From Alloalcanivorax gelatiniphagus (GTDB lineage: Bacteria > Pseudomonadota > Gammaproteobacteria > Pseudomonadales > Alcanivoracaceae), in NCBI RefSeq assembly GCF_005938655.1, contig NZ_VCQT01000044.1, positions 248,001 through 312,000 of the forward strand: DNA of 64,000 nt, written 5' to 3'. Under the pieces are notes generated by a model. The model searched no databases. It worked only from the letters and a program-made list of their open reading frames with translations, and was not told the DNA's origin. Shown piece after piece: positions 53,306-64,000 of this stretch. Position 1 is the first letter of the stretch. Each line of letters opens with the position of its first letter. Both the position numbers and the translations under genes were made by a program.

Positions 53306-55138
53306 TTACTCCACGGTCACCGACTTGGCCAGATTGCGGGGCTGGTCCACGTCAGTGCCGCGCAACACCGCCACATGGTAGCTGAGCAACTGCAGGGGCA
53401 CGGTGTAAACGATCGGCGCGATGATTTCCGGCACCGCCGGCAGATGCAGCACATGGATGCCCTCGCCGTCGGCCACCTTGGCATTCTTGTCGGCGAACAG
53501 ATACAGCTCGCCGCCACGGGCACGCACTTCCTGCAGGTTGGATTTGAGCTTTTCCAGCAGGTCGTCGTTGGGCGCCACCGCCACCACCGGCATCTCCTTG
53601 TCCACCAGCGCCAGGGGGCCGTGCTTAAGCTCACCGGCGGGGTAGGCCTCCGCGTGGATATAGGAAATTTCCTTGAGCTTGAGCGCCCCCTCCATGGCCA
53701 CCGGGAACTGCACGCCCCGGCCCAGGAACAGGGTGTGGTGTTTCTCCACGAAGGCCCGGGACAGGTCTTCGATGGGCTTGTCCAGGGCGGTGGCCTGCTC
53801 CAGCAGATTGGGCAGCTGGCGCAGCTCGGCCAGGATCTGCTCGATGCGCTCGTCGCCCAGGCCGTGGCGGCGGCCCAGTGCCAGTACCAGCATCAACAGC
53901 CCGGCCAGCTGGGTGGTGAACGCCTTGGTGGAGGCCACCCCGATCTCCGGGCCGGCCTTGGTCAGGAAGGTCAGTTCCGATTCCCGCACCAGGGAGGAGC
54001 CGTCCACGTTGCAGATCGCCAGGCGACCCACGTAATTGTCCGAGTCGGTGTCGCGCAGGGCCGCCAGGGTGTCGGCGGTTTCGCCGCTCTGGGAAATGGT
54101 CACGAACAGGGTGCCTTCCGGCACCACGTGCTGGCGGTAGCGGAATTCACTGGCCACTTCCACCTGGCAGGGAATGCCGGCCAGGGCTTCCAGCCAGTAA
54201 CGGGCCACCATGCCGGCGTGGTAGCTGGTGCCGCAGGCGACGATCTGCACCGAGCGCACCCGGTCGAAAATGGCCATGGCCGGCTCACCGAAGGCGGCGC
54301 TGACCGCGTCCGGGGAATCGATGCGGTCCTGAAGGGTGCGCTGGATGGCCGCCGGCTGTTCGAAGATTTCCTTCTGCATAAAGTGGCGGTATTCGCCCTT
54401 TTCCACGTCTTCATGGGTGCCGTCGAACTCATGCACCTCCCGCTGCACGGGCTCGCCGTTACGGTCGTAGATATGCACGTCGGCGGTGGTCAGTTCCACC
54501 AGATCGCCTTCGTCCAGGAAGATGAAGCGGTTGGTCACCGGCAACAGGGCGAGTTGGTCGGAGGCCACGTAGTTTTCGTCGAAGCCCAGGCCCACCACCA
54601 GCGGCGAGCCGGAGCGCACCGCCAGCAGACGGTCCGGCTGGCGCTGGTCCACCACGCCCAGGGCATAGGCGCCGTGCAGCTGGCCCACTACCTTCTGCAG
54701 GGCACGGCGCAGATCGCCGCCGCACTCCCCCAGGCAACGATGCAACAGATGGGCCACCACTTCGGTGTCGGTTTCGCTCTGGAACCGGTAGCCCTGCTGT
54801 TCCAGCTCGTCCTTCAGTTCCTGGAAATTCTCGATGATGCCGTTGTGCACCACCGCCAGGTCGTCGCCGGAAATATGAGGGTGGGCGTTTTCCTCGGAGG
54901 GGCGACCGTGGGTGGCCCAACGAGTGTGGGCAATGCCCAGAAAGCCGGCGGTGTTTTCCTGCTTCACCGCTTCTTCCAGCGCCGCCACCTTGCCCTGGCG
55001 GCGTACCCGCTGCAGGCCATTGGCATTGATCACCGCCACGCCGGCGCTGTCGTACCCACGATACTCGAGCCGCTTGAGGCCCGTGATCAGGATATTGGTA
55101 ACGTTACGCTGGGCGATGGCGCCGACGATTCCACACAT
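53306..55138 (-). CDS. glmS: Glucosamine-6-phosphate synthase (isomerizing)
   Basis: Makes glucosamine-6-phosphate from fructose-6-phosphate and glutamine, the entry to cell-wall amino sugars. Cys2 after Met1 ([11 protein letters not shown]) is the glutaminase nucleophile, with [17 protein letters not shown] and [11 protein letters not shown]. Two SIS isomerase domains follow ([60 protein letters not shown]). It ends in [10 protein letters not shown]. Length is 610 residues, standard. It lies 28 bases after glmU, the enzyme acting later in the same pathway. Confidence 0.97.
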   Translation of the reverse strand: MCGIVGAIAQRNVTNILITGLKRLEYRGYDSAGVAVINANGLQRVRRQGKVAALEEAVKQENTAGFLGIAHTRWATHGRPSEENAHPHISGDDLAVVHNGIIENFQELKDELEQQGYRFQSETDTEVVAHLLHRCLGECGGDLRRALQKVVGQLHGAYALGVVDQRQPDRLLAVRSGSPLVVGLGFDENYVASDQLALLPVTNRFIFLDEGDLVELTTADVHIYDRNGEPVQREVHEFDGTHEDVEKGEYRHFMQKEIFEQPAAIQRTLQDRIDSPDAVSAAFGEPAMAIFDRVRSVQIVACGTSYHAGMVARYWLEALAGIPCQVEVASEFRYRQHVVPEGTLFVTISQSGETADTLAALRDTDSDNYVGRLAICNVDGSSLVRESELTFLTKAGPEIGVASTKAFTTQLAGLLMLVLALGRRHGLGDERIEQILAELRQLPNLLEQATALDKPIEDLSRAFVEKHHTLFLGRGVQFPVAMEGALKLKEISYIHAEAYPAGELKHGPLALVDKEMPVVAVAPNDDLLEKLKSNLQEVRARGGELYLFADKNAKVADGEGIHVLHLPAVPEIIAPIVYTVPLQLLSYHVAVLRGTDVDQPRNLAKSVTVE

Positions 55139-55166
55139 GCTGGTTTTCCTTTTCGATCACCGAAAA

Positions 55167-56525
55167 TTATTTCTTGCCGGGGCGCGGCCAGTTTTCGATA
55201 TTGCGCTGCTTGGCCCGGGCCACTGTCAGCCCGTTGTCCGGCACATCCTTGGTCACCACGCTGCCGGCACCGACGGTGGCATTTTCCCCGATGGTCACCG
55301 GAGCCACCAGCGAAGAATTGGAACCGATAAAGGCACCGTCCTTGAACACGGTCTGAAACTTGTTCACACCGTCATAGTTGCAAGTGATGGTGCCGGCGCC
55401 CACGTTGACGCCTTTGCCGATGCGGCTGTCGCCGATATAGGTCAGGTGATTGATCTTGGACCCTTCGCCGATGCGCGATTTCTTGGTTTCCACGAAGTTA
55501 CCGACCCGGGCCCGGGCCGCCAGTTCCGTGCCCGGACGCAGGCGCGCGAAGGGCCCCACGTTGCACTCTTCACCGACCTCGGCACCGTCGATCACCGAGT
55601 TGGCCTCGACCACGGTGCCGGCGCCGATGCTGGCGTCGCGGATCACGCAGTTGGGGCCGATGCGCACGCCTTCACCCAGGGTCACCCGGCCTTCCAGCAC
55701 CACGTTCACGTCGATGGTCACGTCGGTGCCGGTGGTCACCTGGCCGCGAATATCCAGACGGGCCGGGTCCAGCAGGGTAACGCCGTCGCGCATCAGCGCT
55801 TCCGCGCGCACCCGTTGATAGACCCGCTCCAGGCGCGCCAGTTGCACCCGGTCGTTAACGCCGTCCACTTCCCAGGCATGGGCGGGTTGCTCGGTGACCA
55901 CCTCCATGCCGGCCTCCACCGCCATGGCGATCAGGTCGGTGAGGTAATACTCGCCCTGGGCGTTCCGGTTGGAGAGCTTCGGCAGGCTGTCGTTGAGGAA
56001 CCGGCGGCTGCAGGCCAGGATGCCGGTATTGATCTCGCGGATGCGTTTTTGCTCGTCGCTGGCGTCCTTCTGCTCGACGATCCGGGTCACCTGGCCCTGT
56101 TCATCGCGGACGATGCGGCCGTATCCGGCGGGATCGTCCAGCTCCAGGGTCATCAGGGCCAAGGTGCGGTCGGTGACCCGAGCCACGAAGTCACGCAGGG
56201 TGTCCGGGCGGATCAGCGGCACGTCCCCATAGAGCACCAGCACCACGTCCTCGTTCAGGTGCGGCAGGGCCTGGGCCACCGCGTGGCCGGTGCCGAGCTG
56301 CTCGGCCTGCTCGGCCCATTGCAGGCGCTCGCCGGTGACCGCCGCGCGTACCTGGTCGCCGCCGTGGCCGTAGACCACCACGGTGTTGGCCGGGGACAGG
56401 GCCGCCGCGGCATCCACCACGTGCTGCGCCATGGGCCGGCCGGCGATCGGGTGCAGCACCTTGGGCATCGCCGATTTCATGCGGGTACCTTTGCCCGCGG
56501 CCAGAATCACAACCGCCAGAGTCAT
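55167..56525 (-). CDS. glmU: Bifunctional GlmU (acetyltransferase/uridylyltransferase)
   Basis: Acetylates glucosamine-1-phosphate and then couples it to UTP, giving UDP-GlcNAc for peptidoglycan and lipopolysaccharide. The 452-residue protein has the nucleotidyltransferase motif [20 protein letters not shown] at its N-terminus. A left-handed beta-helix acetyltransferase domain of hexapeptide repeats follows ([39 protein letters not shown]). ATG at 56525 is preferred over the longer frame at 56543. It precedes glmS in the same direction and follows the ATP synthase terminator. Confidence 0.96.
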   Translation of the reverse strand: MTLAVVILAAGKGTRMKSAMPKVLHPIAGRPMAQHVVDAAAALSPANTVVVYGHGGDQVRAAVTGERLQWAEQAEQLGTGHAVAQALPHLNEDVVLVLYGDVPLIRPDTLRDFVARVTDRTLALMTLELDDPAGYGRIVRDEQGQVTRIVEQKDASDEQKRIREINTGILACSRRFLNDSLPKLSNRNAQGEYYLTDLIAMAVEAGMEVVTEQPAHAWEVDGVNDRVQLARLERVYQRVRAEALMRDGVTLLDPARLDIRGQVTTGTDVTIDVNVVLEGRVTLGEGVRIGPNCVIRDASIGAGTVVEANSVIDGAEVGEECNVGPFARLRPGTELAARARVGNFVETKKSRIGEGSKINHLTYIGDSRIGKGVNVGAGTITCNYDGVNKFQTVFKDGAFIGSNSSLVAPVTIGENATVGAGSVVTKDVPDNGLTVARAKQRNIENWPRPGKK

Positions 56526-56597
56526 ATCCTTCGATCCTCGCAATGTCGTCCTGAGGGAAACGTGGGGTACGGAAAGAGGTCCGGGTCCCTATCAAAC

Positions 56598-56627
56598 AAA
56601 AAGGGGCGGCTCGAAGCCACCCCTTTT
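56598..56627 (-). terminator. Rho-independent terminator of the ATP synthase operon
   Basis: On the minus strand AAAAGGGGTGGCT and AGCCGCCCCTTTT pair with one G-U and a 3-base loop, followed by a further T run (TTTG). It lies 24 bases after the atpC stop and separates the atp operon from glmU-glmS. Confidence 0.9.
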
Positions 56628-56651
56628 CGTTATCCCGCCGTTCACGGCGTG

Positions 56652-57077
56652 TTACCGCTTGGCCATCTTCTTGATCTGATCGATGGTGCGCAGACGGGCG
56701 GTCGCTTCCGCCAGCGCCGCGGCGGCGCGGGTGTAGTCCATTTCCGCGTTCTTGCCTTCCAGGGCATCCTTGGCGTGTTGCTTGGCCCGTTCGGCGTCCG
56801 CCGCGTCCATGTCCTGGGCGCGCTCGGCGGTGTCCGCCAGCACGGTGACCAGCTTCGGCTGCACTTCCAGGAAGCCGCCGGACACGTAGAACACGATCTC
56901 TTCGCCGTCCTGGGTTTTCACCCGTACCGGGCCGGGCTTCAGGCGGGTCAGCAGCGGGGCGTGACCGGGCATCACACCCAGGTCACCTTCCACGCCGGCG
57001 GCCACTACCATTTCCACCAGGCCGGAGTACAGCTGTCGTTCGGCACTAACAATGTCGCAATGCACGGTCATCGCCAT
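56652..57077 (-). CDS. atpC: ATP synthase epsilon subunit
   Basis: A 141-residue F1 subunit of the rotor that also inhibits ATP hydrolysis. The beta-sandwich domain begins [20 protein letters not shown] and includes [20 protein letters not shown]. The C-terminal helical hairpin ([38 protein letters not shown]) is present, so autoinhibition is possible. It is the last gene of the operon, 21 bases after atpD. Confidence 0.97.
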   Translation of the reverse strand: MAMTVHCDIVSAERQLYSGLVEMVVAAGVEGDLGVMPGHAPLLTRLKPGPVRVKTQDGEEIVFYVSGGFLEVQPKLVTVLADTAERAQDMDAADAERAKQHAKDALEGKNAEMDYTRAAAALAEATARLRTIDQIKKMAKR

Positions 57078-57098
57078 TTGGGTTCCTCCCCGTGCAGG

Positions 57099-58496
<1,398 letters not shown>

Positions 58497-58534
58497 TTAA
58501 CTTGCGTTTCTCGCCGCTTGCTTTTCGCACACCC

Positions 58535-59395
58535 TTAAACAGCGGCGGCACCACCAACGATTTCGGAAATTTCCTGCGTAATGGCAGCCTGGCGCGCCTT
58601 GTTGTACACCAGTTGGAGATCGTTGATGATCTCGCCGGCGTTGTCGCTGGCGGCCTTCATCGCCACCATCCGCGCGGCCTGTTCGCAGGCATTGTTCTCA
58701 ACCACACCCTGATAGACCTGGGATTCGATGAACCGGACCAGCAGCTCGTCAAGCAGCTCCTTGGGCGCCGGCTCATAGATGTAGTCCCAGTGACGCTTAA
58801 GCTCCTCGTCCTCGCCCGGCTCCAGCGGCAGCAGGCGGATGGTCTTCGGCTTCTGCGTCATGGTGTTCACGAATTCGTTGTACACGATGTACAGACGATC
58901 GATCTCACCGTTTTCATAAGCGTCCAGCATAACCTTGATGGACCCGATCAGGTCGTTCAGGTGAGGCGCGTCGCCAAGACCGCTGACCGAGGCCTCGACC
59001 TTGCCGCCGACACTCCGGAAAAAGGCCAGCCCTTTGGAACCCACCACGCAGTGCTGGACCTTGGCGCCCTTTTCTTCCCACTCGCGGGCATCCTTCACCA
59101 CGCTTTTCAGCAGGTTCACGTTCAGGCCGCCGGCCAGCCCCCGGTCGGAGGTCACGACGATATAGCCGACGTTCTTGACGTCCCGTTCCTGCAGGTAGGT
59201 GTGCCGGTATTCCAGATCAGCATTGGCAAGATGGGCCACCACCTGACGCATGCGGGTCGCATAAGGCTTGCTGGCCTCCATGCGTTCCTGCGCCTTGCGC
59301 ATCTTGCTGGCCGCCACCATTTCCATCGCACGGGTGATTTTCTTCGTGCTCTGGACGCTGGCGATCTTGCCCTTGATCTCTTTACCGCTAGCCAT
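58535..59395 (-). CDS. atpG: ATP synthase gamma subunit
   Basis: The central shaft of F1, 286 residues. The N-terminal helix ([35 protein letters not shown]) and C-terminal helix ([37 protein letters not shown]) form the rotating coiled coil. The Rossmann-like middle contains [20 protein letters not shown]. Standard length and position between atpA and atpD. Confidence 0.97.
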   Translation of the reverse strand: MASGKEIKGKIASVQSTKKITRAMEMVAASKMRKAQERMEASKPYATRMRQVVAHLANADLEYRHTYLQERDVKNVGYIVVTSDRGLAGGLNVNLLKSVVKDAREWEEKGAKVQHCVVGSKGLAFFRSVGGKVEASVSGLGDAPHLNDLIGSIKVMLDAYENGEIDRLYIVYNEFVNTMTQKPKTIRLLPLEPGEDEELKRHWDYIYEPAPKELLDELLVRFIESQVYQGVVENNACEQAARMVAMKAASDNAGEIINDLQLVYNKARQAAITQEISEIVGGAAAV

Positions 59396-59418
59396 AGGAC
59401 TGATCCTTTCTCAGCGAA

Positions 59419-60963
59419 TTACCAGGTTTGGGTGGCCTTGAACTGCTCGATGGCCTCCTTGATGCCGGCCTCGATCTCGTCGTTGTAGTCACCCTTCTCG
59501 TTGATTTTGTCCATCAACGCTTTCTGTTCGCTGTTCATGTAATCCAGCAGTGCCGACTCGAAGGAACCGATCTTGTCGATCTCGATGCCTTTCAGGTAGC
59601 GGTTGTTGGCGGCGTAGAGAACCACGCCCATTTCCGCCACGGACATCGGGCTGTACTGCTTCTGCTTCATCAGCTCGGTAACGGCCTGGCCGTGCTCGAG
59701 CTGCTCGCGGGTGGCCTCGTCCAGGTCGGATGCGAACTGGGCGAATGCCGCCAGTTCCCGATACTGGGCCAGGGCCAGACGAATACCGCCGCCAAGCTTC
59801 TTGATGATCTTGGTCTGAGCCGCGCCACCTACCCGGGATACCGACACACCGGCGTTCATCGCCGGACGGATACCGGAGTTGAACAGGCTGGTTTCCAGGA
59901 AGATCTGACCGTCGGTGATGGAAATCACGTTGGTCGGTACGAAGGCGGACACGTCACCGGCCTGGGTTTCAATGATCGGCAGTGCGGTCAGGGAACCGGT
60001 TTTGCCTTTCACTTCGCCATTGGTGAAGTTCTCGACGAATTCCTCGTTCACCTTGGCGGCGCGTTCCAGCAGACGGGAGTGCAGGTAGAACACGTCACCG
60101 GGGTAAGCTTCACGGCCCGGCGGGCGGCGCAGCAGCAGGGAGATCTGGCGGTAAGCCCAGGCCTGCTTGGTGAGGTCATCGTAAACGATCAGGGCGTCTT
60201 CGCCGCGGTCGCGGAAATATTCACCCATGGTGCAGCCGGCGAAGGGCGCCAGGAACTGCATGGAAGCCGGGTCGGAGGCGGAAGCGGCAACGATGATGGT
60301 GTTGTCCATGGCGCCGTGCTCTTCGAGCTTGCGCACCACGCCCGCGATGGTGGACTGCTTCTGACCGATGGCCACGTAGATACACTTAATACCAGAGTTC
60401 TTCTGGTTGATGATGGTATCCACGGCCACGGCGGTCTTACCGATCTGACGGTCACCGATGATCAGCTCACGCTGGCCACGGCCGATCGGGGTCATCGCAT
60501 CGATGGATTTGAAGCCGGTCTGAACCGGTTGGTTCACCTCACGGCGCCAGATTACGCCGGGGGCCACTTTTTCCACCGCGTCGGTGACGTCGGTCTTGAT
60601 CGGACCTTTGCCATCCACCGGGTTACCCAGGGCGTCGACCACGCGGCCGAGCAGCTCGGGGCCCACCGGCACTTCCAGAATGCGGCCGGTGCACTTCACC
60701 TTCTGACCTTCGGCCAGACCCAGGTAGTCGCCGAGTACCACGGCGCCAACGGAATCCTGCTCCAGGTTGAGGGCCATGCCGTAGATGCCGCCCTCAAACT
60801 CGATCATCTCGCCGAACATCACGTCGGCCAGACCATGAATGCGCACGATACCATCGGATACGGAAACCACCGTACCTTCGTTCCGTGCCTCGGTGGAGGT
60901 ATCAAGTTTCGCGATGCGCGACTTGATAATCTCGCTGATTTCGGACGGGTTGAGTTGCTGCAT
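59419..60963 (-). CDS. atpA: ATP synthase alpha subunit
   Basis: The non-catalytic nucleotide-binding F1 subunit, 514 residues. Walker A is GDRQIGKT at 170-177 (Ile replaces the Thr found in E. coli GDRQTGKT, a common variant). [20 protein letters not shown] and [18 protein letters not shown], which includes the arginine finger region, are present. The start [20 protein letters not shown] is standard. It follows atpH by 16 bases. Confidence 0.98.
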   Translation of the reverse strand: MQQLNPSEISEIIKSRIAKLDTSTEARNEGTVVSVSDGIVRIHGLADVMFGEMIEFEGGIYGMALNLEQDSVGAVVLGDYLGLAEGQKVKCTGRILEVPVGPELLGRVVDALGNPVDGKGPIKTDVTDAVEKVAPGVIWRREVNQPVQTGFKSIDAMTPIGRGQRELIIGDRQIGKTAVAVDTIINQKNSGIKCIYVAIGQKQSTIAGVVRKLEEHGAMDNTIIVAASASDPASMQFLAPFAGCTMGEYFRDRGEDALIVYDDLTKQAWAYRQISLLLRRPPGREAYPGDVFYLHSRLLERAAKVNEEFVENFTNGEVKGKTGSLTALPIIETQAGDVSAFVPTNVISITDGQIFLETSLFNSGIRPAMNAGVSVSRVGGAAQTKIIKKLGGGIRLALAQYRELAAFAQFASDLDEATREQLEHGQAVTELMKQKQYSPMSVAEMGVVLYAANNRYLKGIEIDKIGSFESALLDYMNSEQKALMDKINEKGDYNDEIEAGIKEAIEQFKATQTW

Positions 60964-60979
60964 CTCTAATCCCTCAAAC

Positions 60980-61516
60980 TCAAGAGTTCAGTTGCTCGGC
61001 GAGGCGGGAAAGCCGGCCGCGCACACTGCCATCAATTACCGTATCGCCGGCTCGTACCAGCACGCCACCAATGAGTGACTCGTCCACGGAAGTGGACACC
61101 TGCACGTCCCGGCCCAAGCGCTCCTTGAGCGCCGCAACCAGCTTGTCGGCTTCGGCGTCTTCCAGTTCGAACGCGGCGATCAGTTCCACATCGGTGATGC
61201 GCTGATCCGCTGCCAGCAGTTCGTGGAACAACACGCGAATGGTGGGCAACAAATTGAGACGCTTGTTGGCCGCCAGCTGTGCGATGAAGTTACGGGCGCC
61301 TTCGCTGAGCTCGTCGCCGCAGACCTGAATAAAGCCTTCGGCCTGCTGGGCACGATCCAGCTCCGGCTGGTCCAGATAGGCGTGCATGGTGGCGTCCTGC
61401 GCCACACCCGCCGCCAGATCCAGCATCTGTTCCCACTCCGCCAGGCCGTTGTTTTCCTTCGCGAAAAGGAACGCGGCCTTGGCGTAGGGACGTGCGATGG
61501 TGGTCAATTCAGCCAT
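60980..61516 (-). CDS. atpH: ATP synthase delta subunit
   Basis: The 178-residue stator subunit that joins F1 to the b subunits. The N-terminal domain starts [20 protein letters not shown], and the C-terminal part contains the family signature [20 protein letters not shown] near its end (VDESLIGG...RLSRLAEQL). It lies 19 bases after atpF and before atpA, the usual order. Confidence 0.97.
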   Translation of the reverse strand: MAELTTIARPYAKAAFLFAKENNGLAEWEQMLDLAAGVAQDATMHAYLDQPELDRAQQAEGFIQVCGDELSEGARNFIAQLAANKRLNLLPTIRVLFHELLAADQRITDVELIAAFELEDAEADKLVAALKERLGRDVQVSTSVDESLIGGVLVRAGDTVIDGSVRGRLSRLAEQLNS

Positions 61517-61535
61517 GGGGTGCCATCCGTATCAC

Positions 61536-62006
61536 TCAGAGTTGAGCCGCCAGCTCGTCGAGCAGCTGCTTGTGACTGTCGCGGTTCACTTCGCGGGCCA
61601 GCACTTTCTCGGCACCGCTCAATGCCAGGGCGGACACCTCTTTACGCAGCTCTTCGCGGGCGCGGTTGATTTCCTGATCGATCTCGGACTGGGCCTTGGC
61701 GATCAGACGCTCACCTTCGGCGCGGGCCTGATCCTTGGCTTCCTCAACGATCTGATTGGCGCGCCGGTTGGCTTGCTCAATGATCTCGGAGGCCTTGTCC
61801 TTGGCATCCTTGAGGTTGGCGGACGCCTTTTCCTGCGCCAGCTCCAGATCCCTTTCGGCTCGGTCAGCGGCGCTCAAACCTTCGGCGATCTTCTGTTTGC
61901 GCTCGTCCAGGGCCCGGGAAATGGGCGGCCAGACGAACTTCATGCAGAAGAAAACGAACAGAGCGAACCAGATGGCCTGGCCAATTAGTGTCGCATTAAT
62001 GTTCAT
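61536..62006 (-). CDS. atpF: ATP synthase b subunit
   Basis: The 156-residue peripheral stalk subunit. One N-terminal membrane helix ([20 protein letters not shown]) is followed by a long charged coiled coil ([20 protein letters not shown] to [20 protein letters not shown]). A single b gene is present, so the stalk is presumably a homodimer. It lies 58 bases after atpE. Confidence 0.97.
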   Translation of the reverse strand: MNINATLIGQAIWFALFVFFCMKFVWPPISRALDERKQKIAEGLSAADRAERDLELAQEKASANLKDAKDKASEIIEQANRRANQIVEEAKDQARAEGERLIAKAQSEIDQEINRAREELRKEVSALALSGAEKVLAREVNRDSHKQLLDELAAQL

Positions 62007-62064
62007 GCCAACACCTCAGCATTACGTAGATTTCCCTGAACCGGGGCTCGGTTTGAATCGCGTC

Positions 62065-63255
<1,191 letters not shown>

Positions 63256-63684
63256 CTAGTCGTCTTGCCCGTGCCGTCCCGCTCCCAGGCGGTGGTCAAG
63301 GCGCGCCACCTGAACCCAACCGGCGATCTGCGCCAGCAGGAACCCCAGAAACAGAACCACTACATGTGTCAGTTCGCGCGATGCCGGCACCTTGGCGAAA
63401 GTCAGGCCAAACAGTGCCAGCATGATCACCACCTTGCCGGCTTCCGCCCGCATGGCGGCGCCCGCCATGCGTTCAGGCGCGCGGTTGCCCGGGTGTAGCC
63501 ACACTTGGAAGCCACCCCAGGCGTATGCGATCAGGCTGATGGTGCCGCCCCAGGCGGCCGCGGCGCCCAAACTTGCGCCGGCGATGACGACGACCAGTAC
63601 GGCGAAAATCACCGCGCTTAAAATTTGCGCGCGCATCAAGCCCCAGAACAGTGTTCTGCGGGCTCGTTCGTCGAAATTGGCCAC
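63256..63684 (-). CDS. atpI: ATP synthase I protein
   Basis: A 142-residue membrane protein with four hydrophobic helices (QILSAVIFAVLVVVIAGASL, LGAAAAWGGTISLIAYAWGG, VVIMLALFGLTFAKV, VVLFLGFLLAQIAGWVQVAR). AtpI is not part of the finished enzyme; in other bacteria it helps assemble the c-ring. It is the first gene of the atp operon, and the 316 bases upstream to the window edge hold the presumed promoter. Confidence 0.92.
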   Translation of the reverse strand: MANFDERARRTLFWGLMRAQILSAVIFAVLVVVIAGASLGAAAAWGGTISLIAYAWGGFQVWLHPGNRAPERMAGAAMRAEAGKVVIMLALFGLTFAKVPASRELTHVVVLFLGFLLAQIAGWVQVARLDHRLGAGRHGQDD

Positions 63685-63865
63685 CGTGCTCCCGTTTGTC
63701 GCTGCTGACGCCGCCGGAGCGTGTCAGGAGAAGGTCGCGGGTACCCCCTGATCTTTGGCGCGGGAAGTATATGGGTAAGGTATAGCGGTATCAACCGGCA
63801 GGGGCCCATTGTTTGGCCCGAAACGACCGGAATCGGCGTAAAATTTGAACGGACGCTCTAATCTA

Positions 63866-63886
63866 TACAAAACAGAGCGTTTTGTA
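63866..63886. promoter_or_regulatory. Perfect dyad in the atp operon leader
   Basis: TACAAAAC (63866-63873) and GTTTTGTA (63879-63886) are exact inverted 8-base arms around a 5-base spacer. On the minus strand a -10-like TATAGA (63867-63862) overlaps one edge, though no good -35 is seen at standard spacing. It lies about 180 bases upstream of the atpI start. It may be an operator for the ATP synthase promoter; the binding protein is unknown. Confidence 0.5.
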
Positions 63887-63955
63887 GTTGGAGAGAACGA
63901 ATATTGATACGCCTCTCCAACCACTGCGTCAAGCCAGTTGACAAATAAACCGGGA

Positions 63956-63984
63956 AAACGTCCACGCCGGGGGCCGGGACGTTT
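63956..63984. terminator. Hairpin, likely terminator of the gene upstream of the window edge
   Basis: AAACGTCC (63956-63963) and GGACGTTT (63977-63984) pair around a GC-rich 13-base loop. Reading either strand, T-rich sequence follows (TTTTCCC on minus, TTTATTTG on plus). Outer AATAAAC and GTTTATT could extend or compete with the stem. It probably ends the transcript of the next gene on the minus strand, beyond base 64000. Confidence 0.6.
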
Positions 63985-64000
63985 ATTTGATGTGCGCGAG

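Noticed and set aside
59428-60969. A 513-codon plus-strand frame opposite atpA
   Set aside because: It mirrors atpA almost exactly and its translation is low-complexity, while atpA has all catalytic motifs.

Overview
The window is a compact, GC-rich stretch of bacterial chromosome. Its gene content and order resemble gammaproteobacteria of the Pseudomonas/Alcanivorax kind: polA-thrB-znuABC, rubredoxin and rubredoxin reductase beside ubiCA-phoBR and pstSCAB-phoU, then glmS-glmU-atpCDGAHFEBI. The rubredoxin pair and several lipid and acyl-CoA genes fit an alkane-degrading marine genus such as Alcanivorax/Alloalcanivorax. That placement is inferred from synteny as I know it; no database search was run. 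I saw no rRNA, tRNA, CRISPR array, prophage or insertion sequence.

Layout. 1-9.1 kb: polA (cut by the window edge), an HSL-type esterase, thrB, a cellulase-like barrel protein, and the zinc importer znuA / znuCB divergent around a Zur-type dyad, then a DinF-like MATE exporter. 9.2-9.8 kb: a vapBC toxin-antitoxin pair with its own operator. 9.9-12.4 kb: a lipoprotein, an SCP2-like protein, rubredoxin reductase and rubredoxin. 12.6-16.3 kb: ubiC-ubiA (ubiquinone) and phoB-phoR (phosphate sensing). 16.4-18.6 kb: slyX, a TetR regulator, a riboswitch-controlled manganese exporter and yaeQ. 18.7-20.7 kb: arsR-arsC-acr3. 20.7-26.4 kb: pstSCAB-phoU. 26.5-30.1 kb: a TRAP transporter split around a thioesterase. 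30.1-37.3 kb: uvrD, a membrane PAS-GGDEF-EAL protein, an unrecognised helical protein and a di-iron hydrolase. 37.6-49.4 kb: an MscS-type channel, an epoxide hydrolase-SDR fusion, a MerR regulator, a penicillin-acylase-like lipoprotein, a quinone reductase, a thioesterase and an orphan periplasmic binding protein. 49.7-53.2 kb: an acyl-CoA synthetase, a phospholipase D protein and mscL. 53.3-63.7 kb: glmS, glmU and the complete F1Fo ATP synthase operon.

How it works together. The clearest circuit is phosphate. Pho boxes of the same geometry precede phoB and pstS, and an arsenate-detoxification operon sits just downstream of phoU; arsenate enters cells as a phosphate analogue. Metal homeostasis is represented three more times: zinc import behind a Zur-like dyad, manganese export behind a yybP-ykoY riboswitch, and the metal-sensing ArsR.

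Non-coding structure is the most unusual part. A REP-like palindrome occurs in six intergenic clusters, five of them in gaps between convergent genes. It comes in two variants whose stem bases differ in a compensatory way. A second class of long imperfect inverted repeats built from AAGTT/AAGCT words occupies three more gaps. A nested 107-bp inverted repeat lies between phoB and phoR. I did not find a clearly new multi-gene system; the best candidates for novelty are these repeats and a few orphan or fused proteins.
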